From Octadecabacter algicola (lineage in GTDB: Bacteria; Pseudomonadota; Alphaproteobacteria; Rhodobacterales; Rhodobacteraceae), in assembly GCF_021532625.1 (NCBI RefSeq), contig NZ_JAKGAR010000001.1, forward strand, positions 372,001 to 436,000: a stretch of 64,000 bases of DNA. The letters run 5' to 3'. This document shows, piece by piece, positions 7,631-17,115 of the stretch. The notes under the pieces are model-generated. The model searched no databases. It was not told where the DNA came from and saw only the letters and a program-made list of their open reading frames with translations. Both the position numbers and the translations under genes were made by a program. How positions within the stretch are numbered: position 1 is the first letter of the stretch; the number at the start of each line of letters is the position of its first letter.

Positions 7631-8956
7631 TCAGTTAAGTTGTCCTCTCGCCCGTTGAAACGCAGCTCGAAGAAGTGGGTCTTCGCCCTGTAAAAGCGGG
7701 GCGGTTTCAATTTCAAACGCAACATCCGGTGGGATGCCAACGCCTTCATAAAGACCGCCATCCATTGTGCGGTAGGTCTGGTGTGACAATCCCAGTTCCC
7801 AACCGTTTGGCAACGTAAACCCAAGGATATCCGATAACCCACCCGACGTAGGATGACCCATCGTCGTGACCTGCGGGAGTTCCCGCATCGCCATGGTCAG
7901 AATTTCCGCGGCAGAGCCTGTCAGCTCGCTTGTGAGCAGAATGACTGGTTGGGTGAGTGGCGTCGGATCATACGGCTGCAATGTAGCCGTGAAGGGCTCA
8001 GTTTGGCCATCACCATTGCGGGTCGTTTTCGTAAGCACGTCAACGGGTTGTCCCGTGAAATGGCTTGCGACACCAAAGGATACGGAATCCGATCCGCCCG
8101 GGTTGTAACGAATATCGATGATGATCGCATTGGCGGTTTCAATCTCGGCCGCGACATCGGCAAAGGCTGTGGCCATGGCGGCCTGTTCGGTCGTGCCAAA
8201 AGGCGCATTGAGGCCCATATGTCGGATCAGGACATAGGCCACGCCATCGGGCATGAGAGTGAATTCGACACCAGTAAGCTCGACTGGGGTGAGGGCGGGG
8301 CCGACCGTGTCACGGGCGATCTGTGTTAGCGTCTCGCGTACTTGGGTGTCGCCCTCAGGCAGCCATGAAGGGCGCACCGCAGGGGAGAAGCCGTCAAACG
8401 GGCTCACGAGTTGTACGTGGCCGTCATCTAGCCCTGTGAGGGTCTCAGAGAGCAACGCAAACAGGTCCTCATTCGTCAGCGTTGGTGCGCCAGTGGGTGC
8501 GAAGTCGCGGCGTGCATCCCAGTCGACGTTATGCAGGCTAAAGAACGCGTAGTGTTCATCCATCGCCGCCCACATTGCATTGAAAACGTCTAACGCGGGG
8601 GCATTCGGATTGAACGCGCCACAAGTGTCAGGAAGGGCAGCGATGCGATCAAACAGGATCGGTTCTAGCGTTCCATCCGCAAGCAGGTGCAGGGCTTCCC
8701 CCACTACCTGCACTGTCGCGCCTTCGGCCATTTCGACCAATTTCATATGGGCAGGGAACGTAAGCTGATGGACGCAAGATGCTGAACTTTCGCTATAAAG
8801 TTGCGCCTTTAGGGGGCTTAGGGTGATGATTTGCCCGCCTGTTTGAGATCGCCAAACGCCGCGTTCATTCGCATCGGGCATATAAAGAACCCATGACACC
8901 AAGAATGCCGCGACAACGGCCCCGATTACGATCCAGAGTTGTTTCAACAAACGCAT
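7631..8956 (-). CDS. S41-family (C-terminal processing-like) serine peptidase, membrane-anchored
   Basis: The start was set at the ATG that overlaps the stop of the upstream M20 gene by one base (TGATG), giving 441 aa. Residues 6-26 form one hydrophobic segment, a signal anchor. The C-terminal half has the S41 protease pattern: a strand-rich region with IIIDIRYNPGGSDS, then TSELTGSAAE with the probable nucleophilic serine (about 345), and the late segment GVGIPPDV typical of tail-specific proteases. A clear PDZ domain is not seen between the halves, so this is closer to the short S41 peptidases than to CtpA. It probably acts in the periplasm. Translational coupling to the dipeptidase gene suggests a joint role in peptide breakdown. 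Confidence 0.8.
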   Translation of the reverse strand: MRLLKQLWIVIGAVVAAFLVSWVLYMPDANERGVWRSQTGGQIITLSPLKAQLYSESSASCVHQLTFPAHMKLVEMAEGATVQVVGEALHLLADGTLEPILFDRIAALPDTCGAFNPNAPALDVFNAMWAAMDEHYAFFSLHNVDWDARRDFAPTGAPTLTNEDLFALLSETLTGLDDGHVQLVSPFDGFSPAVRPSWLPEGDTQVRETLTQIARDTVGPALTPVELTGVEFTLMPDGVAYVLIRHMGLNAPFGTTEQAAMATAFADVAAEIETANAIIIDIRYNPGGSDSVSFGVASHFTGQPVDVLTKTTRNGDGQTEPFTATLQPYDPTPLTQPVILLTSELTGSAAEILTMAMRELPQVTTMGHPTSGGLSDILGFTLPNGWELGLSHQTYRTMDGGLYEGVGIPPDVAFEIETAPLLQGEDPLLRAAFQRARGQLN

Positions 8957-10338
8957 CAGGACAGCGCCGCCAAAACACGCGCCCATGACCGGATGCCTTT
9001 GTGGAACGCTTGAACGTCGTATTTTTCATTAGGCGAATGGATGCGATCATCCTCCGAGGCAAAACCGATCAACATGGCGTCCATGTCCAGCACGGTCTTG
9101 AAATGGCCAGCAATAGGGATCGATCCACCCATGCCAACAAAGACGGCTTCGCGGTCCCATTCGTCGGTGAGCGCTTGGCGGGCCTGTTCGAATTCAGGAC
9201 GGTCGGTGTTCATTACGCTGGCTGGCGCGCCTTCAAGGTCGTTGTCCCAAGTGACCGTCGTGCCAAACCGCAATTGGCTTTCCACGTGTTTGCGCAGGGC
9301 TACGCGGATTTTGTCGGGATCCATATCGCCGACCAAACGACAAGTAATTTTACAGTGTGCATCTGCTGGGATCACAGTTTTGGACCCAGCACCTTGATAA
9401 CCGCCCCATAACCCGTTGATTTCCAAAGTTGGGCGCGACCATTGTTGTTCAAGGACCGAATAGGGCTGTTCACCTGCCGATTCCGTTAGGCCTGCGTTTT
9501 GCATGTAGTCGGCCTCATCAAAGCCGCAGGTCTTCCACTGTGCTTTCAGATTGTCGCCGATTTCGATGACGTCGTCATAGAACCCATCAAGCGTCACGCG
9601 GCCTTGGTCATCGTGAAAACTGGCAATAATGCGCGAGATTTCCCGTAACGGGTTCACAGCGGGGCCGCCGTAGTGGCCCGAATGCAAATCCATGGCAGGC
9701 CCATGCAGGGTGAATTCGTCTTTAAGCATGCCCCGCAATTGACTGGCGATAGACGGCACACCGGGTGCAACCATGCCTGTGTCACAAATCAGCGCGAGGT
9801 CTGCTTTCAGCTCATTCGCGTTCTCTTCCATGAACGGCACAAGCGACGGTGAACCGGTTTCTTCTTCGCCTTCAAATAGGAAAGTAATCTTGCAGGGTAG
9901 GCTTCCGTTTACGGCCTTCCACGCGCGGCAAGCCTCCATAAAGGTCATCAACTGGCCTTTATCATCAGATGTGCCTCGCCCGCGGATGACCTTTAAACCG
10001 TCGCGGTCTTCGATAAATGGCGCAAACGGATCGTGATCCCAAAGTTCAATCGGATCAACGGGTTGCACGTCGTAGTGGCCGTAAAACAGCAAGTGTGGAC
10101 CAGTATCGCCCACATGGCCGACGACCATTGGGTGCATAGGGGTGTCTCGTTTGCTGGCAGTCACGCCAAGGGTTTCCAGATCATCCACCAGCCAATCGGC
10201 AGCCTTGTCGACCTGTTCCTTATAGGCAGGGTCCGTTGAGACAGATTGCAGCTTTAGCAGTCCCATTAGGCGCTCAAGGGATGCATCAAGATCAGTGTCG
10301 ATTTTGGCGAGAACGGCGTCGAGGTTTGAAGAGGTCAT
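8956..10338 (-). CDS. M20-family dipeptidase / metallo-hydrolase
   Basis: 460 aa from the ATG that has GGAG about 8 bases upstream; a 10-codon upstream extension lacks such a site. Family motifs are in order: FYGHYDVQPVDP (first metal His and the Asp), RGTSDDKGQ (bridging Asp), FLFEGEEETGS (catalytic Glu-Glu), CDTGMV (metal Asp) and a C-terminal HSPNEKYD with the last metal His. A dimerisation lid lies around residues 200-310. Enzymes of this dipeptidase branch hydrolyse dipeptides in the cytoplasm using two zinc ions. It is the first gene of a two-gene unit with the S41 peptidase. Confidence 0.88.
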   Translation of the reverse strand: MTSSNLDAVLAKIDTDLDASLERLMGLLKLQSVSTDPAYKEQVDKAADWLVDDLETLGVTASKRDTPMHPMVVGHVGDTGPHLLFYGHYDVQPVDPIELWDHDPFAPFIEDRDGLKVIRGRGTSDDKGQLMTFMEACRAWKAVNGSLPCKITFLFEGEEETGSPSLVPFMEENANELKADLALICDTGMVAPGVPSIASQLRGMLKDEFTLHGPAMDLHSGHYGGPAVNPLREISRIIASFHDDQGRVTLDGFYDDVIEIGDNLKAQWKTCGFDEADYMQNAGLTESAGEQPYSVLEQQWSRPTLEINGLWGGYQGAGSKTVIPADAHCKITCRLVGDMDPDKIRVALRKHVESQLRFGTTVTWDNDLEGAPASVMNTDRPEFEQARQALTDEWDREAVFVGMGGSIPIAGHFKTVLDMDAMLIGFASEDDRIHSPNEKYDVQAFHKGIRSWARVLAALS

Positions 10339-10762
10339 GTGCGGGCTCCGGATGATGGTTGCCGCCAAAGTGGCACATCGCGGGGCAGGGTCAATGGCTT
10401 AGGAGGGGGCTCGACCCACGAGGGCGGACAGAGCTAATTTCTAGGTGCGGAACCAGCCAAGGCGGCGGAGCAATACCCAATAGAACAAAGGTTAACGTTG
10501 CCGGTAATTGCGCCATCACCAGCGCGACCAAAGAAGCGTGAAGAATATGAAAGGCAGCAGTCGGGACAACATGATGCGTTTTTAGGTCAGGCAAGAGTTG
10601 TGTTTCAGGGCGATATCACGGCCCAAGCAATGCCTGCGACGAACCGTAACAGCCCACTGCAATTGGTGGCAAAAGTATTGCTAGAGAGCAAACAGGGCGA
10701 TAATAGGGGCCAAACCTTGCTGACGGGATAATCCCCGCTGCGCCACGACAAGGGATAATGAC
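10339..10762. other. Intergenic region before hemA with remains of a small membrane-protein frame
   Basis: 424 bases with no intact gene. On the minus strand about 10444-10590, hydrophobic coding-like stretches occur in two frames. One reads ALVMAQLPATLTFVLLG and the other PLFYWVLLRRLGWFRT before a TAG. Joined by a single frameshift near 10490 they would give a small two-helix membrane protein. This may be a decayed gene or chance. The hemA promoter must lie in the right-hand part; no convincing FNR- or PpsR-type site was recognised. Confidence 0.3.
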
Positions 10763-11986
10763 TTGGATTATAACGCGAAACTTGATGATGCATTGGCTCG
10801 CCTTCACGAAGAAGGCCGCTATCGCACATTCATCGATATTGAACGTAAGCAGGGCAACTACCCGCATGCGGTTTGGACAACACCCGAGGGTGACCAAAAG
10901 AATATCACGGTTTGGTGCGGCAACGACTACCTCGGCATGGGGCAACACCCTGTTGTCCTTGAGGCCATGCATGAAGCGTTGGACGCAACAGGTGCTGGAT
11001 CAGGCGGGACACGCAATATTTCCGGCACAACCGTTTATCACAAGCGCCTTGAGGCCGAATTGGCTGATTTGCACGGCAAAGAAGATGCTTTGTTATTCAC
11101 CAGCGCTTACATTGCCAATGATGCGACGCTTTCTACCTTGCCGCGCCTGTTTCCAGGACTGATTATCTATTCTGACGCCTTGAACCACGCGTCTATGATC
11201 GAAGGCATTCGCCGCAACGGTGGCGAAAAGCGTATTTTCAAGCACAATGATCTGGATGATTTGCGCGCAAAACTGGCGGCAGACGATCCTGCGGCGCCAA
11301 AATTGATTGCGTTCGAATCTGTGTATTCGATGGACGGCGATTTTGGCCCGTTAAAAGAACTCTGCGATATCGCTGATGAATTTGGCGCGCTGACTTATTG
11401 TGACGAAGTTCACGCGGTTGGCATGTATGGTCCACGCGGTGGCGGAATTGCTGAACGCGACGGACTTTTGGGCCGGATCGATATGTTCAACGGCACCTTG
11501 GCCAAAGCATTTGGTGTGATGGGCGGTTATATCGCAGCCTCTGCCAAATTGTGCGATGCTGTGCGTTCCTATGCGCCAGGATTTATCTTTACCACATCCT
11601 TGCCACCAGCTGTTGCAGCAGGGGCGGCGGCATCGGTTGCGCACCTTAAGGGTGATCAGGACTTACGCGATCAGCAACAAACACAGGCGAAGATCCTTAA
11701 GATGCGCTTGCGTGGTTTGGGCCTCCCGATCATTGACCATGGCAGCCATATTGTGCCGTTGATCGTGGGCGACCCTGTGCATACGCAAAAACTTTCCGAC
11801 ATGCTGTTGCAGGATTTTGGGATTTACGTGCAACCGATCAACTTCCCGACCGTGCCGCGTGGCACGGAACGGCTTCGGTTTACGCCGTCCCCTGTGCATG
11901 GTCCTAAAGAGATGGATGCGCTGGTAAAGGCACTGGATGGCCTTTGGTCCCATTGTGCGCTGAATCGTGCCGAGCTTGCGGGCTGA
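10763..11986 (+). CDS. hemA: 5-aminolevulinate synthase
   Basis: 407 aa, the usual length of the alphaproteobacterial enzyme. It condenses glycine and succinyl-CoA to 5-aminolevulinate, the first committed step of haem (and bacteriochlorophyll) synthesis by the Shemin pathway, using pyridoxal phosphate. Diagnostic segments are [16 protein letters not shown] (51-66), [14 protein letters not shown] (77-90), [32 protein letters not shown] and NGTLAKAFG with the Schiff-base Lys248. The start is TTG (10763), chosen because MDYN followed by [15 protein letters not shown] matches HemA N-termini. An out-of-frame ATG lies five bases upstream. It is monocistronic. Confidence 0.96.
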   Translation: MDYNAKLDDALARLHEEGRYRTFIDIERKQGNYPHAVWTTPEGDQKNITVWCGNDYLGMGQHPVVLEAMHEALDATGAGSGGTRNISGTTVYHKRLEAELADLHGKEDALLFTSAYIANDATLSTLPRLFPGLIIYSDALNHASMIEGIRRNGGEKRIFKHNDLDDLRAKLAADDPAAPKLIAFESVYSMDGDFGPLKELCDIADEFGALTYCDEVHAVGMYGPRGGGIAERDGLLGRIDMFNGTLAKAFGVMGGYIAASAKLCDAVRSYAPGFIFTTSLPPAVAAGAAASVAHLKGDQDLRDQQQTQAKILKMRLRGLGLPIIDHGSHIVPLIVGDPVHTQKLSDMLLQDFGIYVQPINFPTVPRGTERLRFTPSPVHGPKEMDALVKALDGLWSHCALNRAELAG

Positions 11987-12049
11987 TTTCTCTGCATGTG
12001 CAAATTGGTTTTTGTTGTGGTAATAACAACGTAAGGAATGGCTCATATC

Positions 12050-12064
12050 GAATCGAGTCGATTC
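12050..12064. promoter_or_regulatory. Three contiguous GANTC (CcrM) methylation sites, perfect dyad
   Basis: GAATC, GAGTC and GATTC follow one another without a gap. Together they form a 7-1-7 inverted repeat (gaatcga-g-tcgattc). GANTC is the recognition site of the cell-cycle DNA methyltransferase CcrM in alphaproteobacteria. The cluster ends 28 bp before the RodZ-like start codon, in the likely promoter or leader. Confidence 0.6.
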
Positions 12065-12092
12065 TAAATGGGGCAGATTTTAAGGGAACCGT

Positions 12093-13301
12093 ATGATCCG
12101 CAATGGGTTCAGACGTGCTAAAAAAGAACCAACCGTCGAGACGGTTGGCTTTGACGCGTTTGAATTACGTTTAGGCGATCTGATGCGGGGCGAACGCGCC
12201 ACGATGGGCAAAAGCCTGTTGGATGTGCAGCGTGAACTGAAGATCAAAGCGGCCTACATCGCTGCCATTGAAAATGCCGACCCAACTGCTTTTGACACAC
12301 CTGGTTTTATCGCGGGCTACGTACGGTCCTACGCGCGCTACCTGAACATGGATCCAGATTGGGCGTTTGACACGTTCTGTACAGAATCCGGTTTTGCGAC
12401 AGCCCACGGCATGTCCGAGCAGGCATCAGGCGCGAAGCCTTTGCCTGCGGCGCCACGGGTCGAAAATGATATCTTTGCTACTCCGGCAACCCCATTTATT
12501 CCTGCGAATGATGCCATGTTTGCTGCGGTTGAACCGCGTGCGATCGGGTCCTTTGCTGTTCTGATCGCTTTGATCGGTGGCCTTGGGTTTGGTGGATGGA
12601 CCGTGTTGCAAGAAGTTCAAAAAGTTCAACTTGCGCCAGTTGAAAACACGCCCGTCGTTGTTGCGGACATTGATCCGCTGGCAGGCGGTAGCGGTGTGCC
12701 CGCAACGGATGCTGGTGTTGATGTTGTTGCCGGTTTCCAAGCGCCGAGCACTGAAGCGCTTGATCGTCTTTATCGCCCACAGGCCTTGGACGCACCTGTT
12801 CTGGTTCCACGTGATGGGCCGATTGCCAGCTTGGATCCTCGTAATGGTGGATCAATTGCAGCACCTGCGCCTTTGGACGACACAGCGGTTGCGCAGGTCG
12901 ATCCTGCCGCTGCCGTTGGATCAAACGTACAGGTTACCGAAACACCACGGGCCGGTGTTCAGCTTGTTGCAGTTCGTGACGCTTGGGTGCGTGTTCGGGC
13001 TGCCGATGGCACGACCATCTATGAAACCGTTATGACAGCGGGTGACACATTCGATGTGCCGCAGACCGAAGATCCTGCCACGCTTCGCATTGGCGAATCC
13101 GGTGCTGTTTATTTTGCGGTAAATGGTGCGCATTACGGTCCTGTTGGCCCGCGTGGCTCTGTTACGTCGAATTTGGCTTTGTCGGTTGGCAACTTAACCG
13201 AGACTTATGCAGCCGTGGATTTGGACGCTGACAGTGATCTGGCCGAGGTCGTTCGTTTTGCCGAAGTGCAGGGCATTGCGCCTGTCGAAGCTGACCAATA
13301 A
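12093..13301 (+). CDS. RodZ-like helix-turn-helix membrane protein (DUF4115)
   Basis: 402 aa with a three-part layout. Residues about 20-100 form a Cro/C1-type helix-turn-helix of the RodZ kind (LRGERATMGKSLLDVQRELK has the same spacing as family members, ending in YARYLNMDPDW). One transmembrane segment lies near residues 150-175 (IGSFAVLIALIGGLGFGG). A Pro/Ala/Asp-rich periplasmic linker leads to a C-terminal DUF4115 beta domain (about 290-375). RodZ links MreB filaments to the wall-synthesis machinery in rod-shaped cells. Here the gene sits immediately before ispG, as in other Rhodobacteraceae. Three fused GANTC sites precede it. The role as a shape or division factor is inferred from the architecture. 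Confidence 0.82.
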   Translation: MIRNGFRRAKKEPTVETVGFDAFELRLGDLMRGERATMGKSLLDVQRELKIKAAYIAAIENADPTAFDTPGFIAGYVRSYARYLNMDPDWAFDTFCTESGFATAHGMSEQASGAKPLPAAPRVENDIFATPATPFIPANDAMFAAVEPRAIGSFAVLIALIGGLGFGGWTVLQEVQKVQLAPVENTPVVVADIDPLAGGSGVPATDAGVDVVAGFQAPSTEALDRLYRPQALDAPVLVPRDGPIASLDPRNGGSIAAPAPLDDTAVAQVDPAAAVGSNVQVTETPRAGVQLVAVRDAWVRVRAADGTTIYETVMTAGDTFDVPQTEDPATLRIGESGAVYFAVNGAHYGPVGPRGSVTSNLALSVGNLTETYAAVDLDADSDLAEVVRFAEVQGIAPVEADQ

Positions 13302-13391
13302 TCAAAAATTCCTTAAGACCTGCTGTCGCACCCCGTTGCCCATGGGCCTCGTGCGGCTTAGGTGTGTGCTGCGACAACCAATAGGTATCTC

Positions 13392-14513
13392 ATGACGCTC
13401 AATCACATTCGTCCTTGGCGTAACATCTATCGCCGCAAAAGCCGCCAGATCATGGTCGGCAACGTGCCTGTTGGGGGGGATGCCCCGATCACCGTACAGA
13501 CGATGACCAATACGCTGACGCCTGATGTAGCTGCGACATTGGCCCAGATTCGCGCGGCGGCTGATGCGGGGGCAGATATCGTCCGTGTTTCGGTGCCCGA
13601 TGAAGACAGCGCCGCTGCCATGAAAGAGATTTGCGCCCAAAGCCCGGTGCCAATCGTCGCTGACATCCATTTCCATTACAAACGCGGCATCGAAGCCGCC
13701 GAAGCAGGCGCGGCGTGTCTGCGCATCAATCCCGGCAACATCGGATCGCCCGAACGTATCCGTGAGGTGATTAAAGCCGCCAAGGACAATAACTGTTCTA
13801 TCCGAATTGGCGTTAACGCGGGTTCACTCGAAAAGCATCTACTCGATAAATATGGTGAGCCTTGTCCTGATGCGATGGTTGAATCCGGCATGGATCATAT
13901 CAAAATCCTGCAAGACAACGACTTCCACGAATTCAAGATCAGCTGCAAAGCCTCCGATGTGTTTATGGCCGCTGCGGCCTATCAACAACTGGCCGAAGTC
14001 ACCGACGCGCCGATCCACCTTGGGATCACCGAGGCGGGCGGGCTGACGTCCGGCACGATAAAATCATCCATCGGTATGGGATCGTTGTTGTGGGCTGGGA
14101 TTGGTGACACGATCCGCGTCAGCCTGTCCGCAGATCCGGTCGAAGAAGTAAAAGTTGGTTATGAGATCCTTAAATCGCTTGGGCTGCGCCATCGCGGGGT
14201 GAATATCATTTCCTGCCCAAGTTGCGCGCGCCAAGGGTTTGACGTGATCAAAACCGTCGAGGCTTTGGAAAAACGGCTTGAGCATATCAAGACGCCCATG
14301 AGCCTTAGTATCATCGGTTGTGTCGTCAATGGCCCCGGTGAAGCCTTGATGACAGATGTCGGGTTCACGGGCGGCGGCAACGGGGCAGGGATGGTCTACC
14401 TTGCTGGGCAGCAGTCCCATAAACTGAGCAATGATGACATGATCGAACACATCGTTGAACAGGTCGAAACCAAAGCTGCAGAATTGGACGCGGCGGCAAG
14501 CGCCGCGGAATAG
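13392..14513 (+). CDS. ispG: 4-hydroxy-3-methylbut-2-en-1-yl diphosphate synthase (IspG/GcpE)
   Basis: 373 aa from ATG 13392; ten upstream in-frame codons do not fit the family N-terminus. IspG carries out the sixth step of the MEP isoprenoid pathway with a [4Fe-4S] cluster, converting MEcPP to HMBPP. Visible motifs: VQTMTNTLT near the N-terminus, [11 protein letters not shown] (about 88-98) in the TIM barrel, [10 protein letters not shown], and the cluster cysteines in [11 protein letters not shown] and [12 protein letters not shown] near the C-terminus. It lies 90 bp after the RodZ-like gene and may be cotranscribed with it. Standard one-domain bacterial form without the plant-type insertion. 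Confidence 0.97.
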   Translation: MTLNHIRPWRNIYRRKSRQIMVGNVPVGGDAPITVQTMTNTLTPDVAATLAQIRAAADAGADIVRVSVPDEDSAAAMKEICAQSPVPIVADIHFHYKRGIEAAEAGAACLRINPGNIGSPERIREVIKAAKDNNCSIRIGVNAGSLEKHLLDKYGEPCPDAMVESGMDHIKILQDNDFHEFKISCKASDVFMAAAAYQQLAEVTDAPIHLGITEAGGLTSGTIKSSIGMGSLLWAGIGDTIRVSLSADPVEEVKVGYEILKSLGLRHRGVNIISCPSCARQGFDVIKTVEALEKRLEHIKTPMSLSIIGCVVNGPGEALMTDVGFTGGGNGAGMVYLAGQQSHKLSNDDMIEHIVEQVETKAAELDAAASAAE

Positions 14514-14588
14514 GTAGGGTATTCCTGTCTTTCATATCATGGATTTCTCCGTAGGTTGAACGTCGTTCACGCACGGAAAGGTCTCAAA

Positions 14589-14969
14589 ATGTTTCGCAAG
14601 GTTCTTCTTGGGCTTACAGTAATCGCAGCCTTTCTTGGTACCATGTCATTGGCCCAAGACCGCCCGATATCTGGCAGCCTCCCTTGGAACAACGAAGCGG
14701 CAGAACCCGTGCTTGAACAGCGTCTTGCTGACATGTTCCCGGATGGCACGCCTGTCGCTAAATTGGACACTGCATTGGACGCTGAACGGTTCAGCATGGT
14801 CTCGGACGATCGCGGTTTGTCCTCGGCAACTTCAGAAGGGCGGCGCTTTGCAAGCCGTGGTGTTGCACGGTTCGTCTTTGGCTGCACAACGCGTGTTTCA
14901 TTGCGCTGGCAACAGGTGGACGGGCAAGTCTTTGAAATGGAGGGCTACATGCACCAAGGGTGCTTGTGA
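14589..14969 (+). CDS. Secreted hypothetical protein, 126 aa
   Basis: The ATG at 14589 was chosen because GGAAAGG lies about 8 bases upstream and it begins a clear signal peptide (MFRKVLLGLTVIAAFLGTMS, cleavage probably after SLA). The mature part of about 105 residues holds two cysteines (FGCTTR and HQGCL), which could form a disulfide in the periplasm. No recognised domain. It is convergent with the DsbA-like gene, whose stop codon begins on the next base. Unknown function. Confidence 0.6.
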   Translation: MFRKVLLGLTVIAAFLGTMSLAQDRPISGSLPWNNEAAEPVLEQRLADMFPDGTPVAKLDTALDAERFSMVSDDRGLSSATSEGRRFASRGVARFVFGCTTRVSLRWQQVDGQVFEMEGYMHQGCL

Positions 14970-15716
14970 TTAGCTTTCGTCGCGCTGTGCGATAACGATT
15001 TCACGCATGCCGTCCAGTGGGACGTAACCGCGGACCATTTCATTGCCAAACACGAAAGTTGGTGTTCCCGTGATCTGCATCCGGTCACCCAACGCGCGGT
15101 TGGCAGCAAGAACCTCTTTCACGCCGTCGCTGTCCATTTCCGCAAGAATGGCTTCTGCGTCGAGGTCAAATGCCTCGGCCAATGAGCTCAAGCTGGCAGG
15201 CGTTACATCAGAGCGCAGCGCGAACAGCGCGTCTGAGATGAGCTTGTAGGACTCGTCGCCAGCAACGATCTGGGTCGCAACTGCAAACTGAGACGCCAAA
15301 AGGGATTGTTCGCCCAGAATTGGGAATTCTTTAGTGATAATGCGGATATTACCATCCGATGCGACAAGTTCTGCGACTTCCGGATGGGCGCGACGGCAGA
15401 ACCCGCAACGGTAATCAACGAACTCAACAATCGTCAGGTCGCCGTCAGGATTGCCACCAACGTAAGAATAACCATCGTTGAACAACGCATCGGCATTCAG
15501 TTCAGCAAGGCGTTCGTCGCGCGCGACTTCGGCTTCGGCTTGGCGGGCTTCAAGGACGCCGATGGCTTCCATTAGGACTTCGGGGTTCTCAAGAAGATAA
15601 GCGCGAACTTCGGCGCGAAAGGCGTCGCGCTGCGCGTCGTTCATTTCGCCAACGTCTTGGGCCATGACGGTGGTTGCGGTCAGGGCGAGGGCAGAGAGGG
15701 TCGACAAAAGGCGCAT
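14970..15716 (-). CDS. Periplasmic DsbA-family thiol-disulfide oxidoreductase
   Basis: 248 aa from the ATG that starts a signal peptide (MRLLSTLSALALTATTVMAQ). Residues about 30-85 form a charged helical N-terminal region as in Com1/ScsC-type DsbA relatives, with the pattern AYLLENPEVLMEAI. The thioredoxin-fold domain follows, with active-site CGFC in FVDYRCGFCRRAHPE (about residue 105) and the cis-proline loop ITGTPTFVFGN. A C-terminal GYVPLDGM segment is typical of this branch. It probably oxidises or isomerises disulfides in exported proteins. It lies just downstream of the M48 protease on the same strand (22 bp gap), so the two form an envelope quality-control unit. Confidence 0.88.
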   Translation of the reverse strand: MRLLSTLSALALTATTVMAQDVGEMNDAQRDAFRAEVRAYLLENPEVLMEAIGVLEARQAEAEVARDERLAELNADALFNDGYSYVGGNPDGDLTIVEFVDYRCGFCRRAHPEVAELVASDGNIRIITKEFPILGEQSLLASQFAVATQIVAGDESYKLISDALFALRSDVTPASLSSLAEAFDLDAEAILAEMDSDGVKEVLAANRALGDRMQITGTPTFVFGNEMVRGYVPLDGMREIVIAQRDES

Positions 15717-15738
15717 TGTGTAAGAACTCCGGTTCATA

Positions 15739-17058
15739 TTATCGAGCAGCAGAAAGCACGTCTTGCGCGCGCTGCCAAGGGGCAGACCCCCGTGGTAGGC
15801 GATCTGCCGCACGGGTGGCATGGATAACTGCATCTTCCATTCGGCCCTGAAGAGCGTAGCGTTCGGCTGTGGCAAGAGACGCTAGGCCGGGCTGACCTGT
15901 AAGCGCGTAGGCTTGGCCGAGGTCCCGCAGAACGCCAGAAGACTGGCCATCAAGAGCGCGGGCACGTTCAAGCGTGCGGACGGCGCGGGCATTGCTGTCG
16001 GCAGAATTCACGGCCAATAGCGCGCGGCCATACCCACCAAGGATCAAAGGTTCGTTGCCGTTCAGGGCTACTGCATTCTGATAGGCTTGAACGGCGGCCA
16101 TGGGCTGGCGGCTTTCCAGCAGGATTTGCCCGAATAACTCATACCAGTAGGCGTCATTTGGGTACTGCGCGAGCAGCCTTTGCATTTCTGAAATGGCGCG
16201 GGTGGCATCGGCTTGGCGATGATACGCCACCGCACGGCGCATCATCCCGATGGGGGTGTCATCACCACGTACGCGGCGCAGGGTCCAGCCAGGGTTCTGG
16301 GTAAACGCGCTCAGTTTTCCTTGGGCGCGGGCAAACCAGAAATCAGCGTTGGGATTGTTTGCGTCCGTTCCGGGGTTTGCAGCGACCAACCCGCGCAACG
16401 CGCGAATTCGATCAGACGTCAGCGGGTGCGTGCGCGTGTAGGGATCTTGGCGGGACACGGACAGTAATTCTTGGCCGCGAAATAAATCCATCACCTCAAT
16501 TGCGCCTTGTGGATTTACATCTGCGCGCAGCAAAAAGCGGATACTAGATTGATCAGCGGCGGATTCTTCGGCGCGTGTATGCGCAAAGAACTGGCGCTGC
16601 GCAGCACTTGCGGCACCAAGCGCGACGCCGCCGGCAGCAGCTGCTTCATCCGAAGCGAGCGCTACTGCCAGTGCTAGTGCTATCCCAAAGCCTGCCGCAT
16701 TGTTCGCCCCGCGCAGATTGGTGAGACGGCGAGAAATATGACCATTGGCGATATGGGCGGCCTCATGGGCGATGATCGCTTGCAGTTGTTCGGCGCTGGT
16801 CAGACGTTGCAACAAGCCTGAATGGATAAAGATCGCGCGGCCGTTGATCACAAAGGCGTTCAAGGCACGGTCATTAACGACCAGAATGCGCACGTTGTTG
16901 GGGTTTAACCCTGCCGCCCGCAAGATTGGCGCAGCCAGTTGATCGAGGCTGTGTTCGATGTCTGCATCCCGCAGCAAAGTCACCGCTTCGGCAGGCCGCG
17001 CGAGAGACACGAACGCTAAACAAACAGACAGGGTAAGCGAGATCACAGAAAGGCGCAT
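15739..17058 (-). CDS. Periplasmic M48-family metalloprotease with TPR repeats (BepA-like)
   Basis: 439 aa with a signal peptide (about 1-25, ending PAEA). The zinc site is HEAAH (about 99-103) in IIAHEAAHIANGH, and the third zinc ligand is the glutamate in HTRAEESAADQ (about 160-170). The C-terminal third consists of helical repeats (AVAYHRQADATRAISEM, YELFGQILLESRQPMAAV, AYALTGQPGLASL) that read as TPRs. This is the BepA/YfgC layout, a protease-chaperone acting on outer-membrane proteins such as LptD. A hydrophobic Ala/Gly-rich insert follows the zinc site. It is the first gene of the unit with the DsbA-like protein and is divergent from the aminotransferase. Confidence 0.88.
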   Translation of the reverse strand: MRLSVISLTLSVCLAFVSLARPAEAVTLLRDADIEHSLDQLAAPILRAAGLNPNNVRILVVNDRALNAFVINGRAIFIHSGLLQRLTSAEQLQAIIAHEAAHIANGHISRRLTNLRGANNAAGFGIALALAVALASDEAAAAGGVALGAASAAQRQFFAHTRAEESAADQSSIRFLLRADVNPQGAIEVMDLFRGQELLSVSRQDPYTRTHPLTSDRIRALRGLVAANPGTDANNPNADFWFARAQGKLSAFTQNPGWTLRRVRGDDTPIGMMRRAVAYHRQADATRAISEMQRLLAQYPNDAYWYELFGQILLESRQPMAAVQAYQNAVALNGNEPLILGGYGRALLAVNSADSNARAVRTLERARALDGQSSGVLRDLGQAYALTGQPGLASLATAERYALQGRMEDAVIHATRAADRLPRGSAPWQRAQDVLSAAR

Positions 17059-17115
17059 TGACGGGCTCCGGTATAGCGGGGCAGATAGGGTTCAAAGCAA
17101 GGTAAGGCAGAGCAG

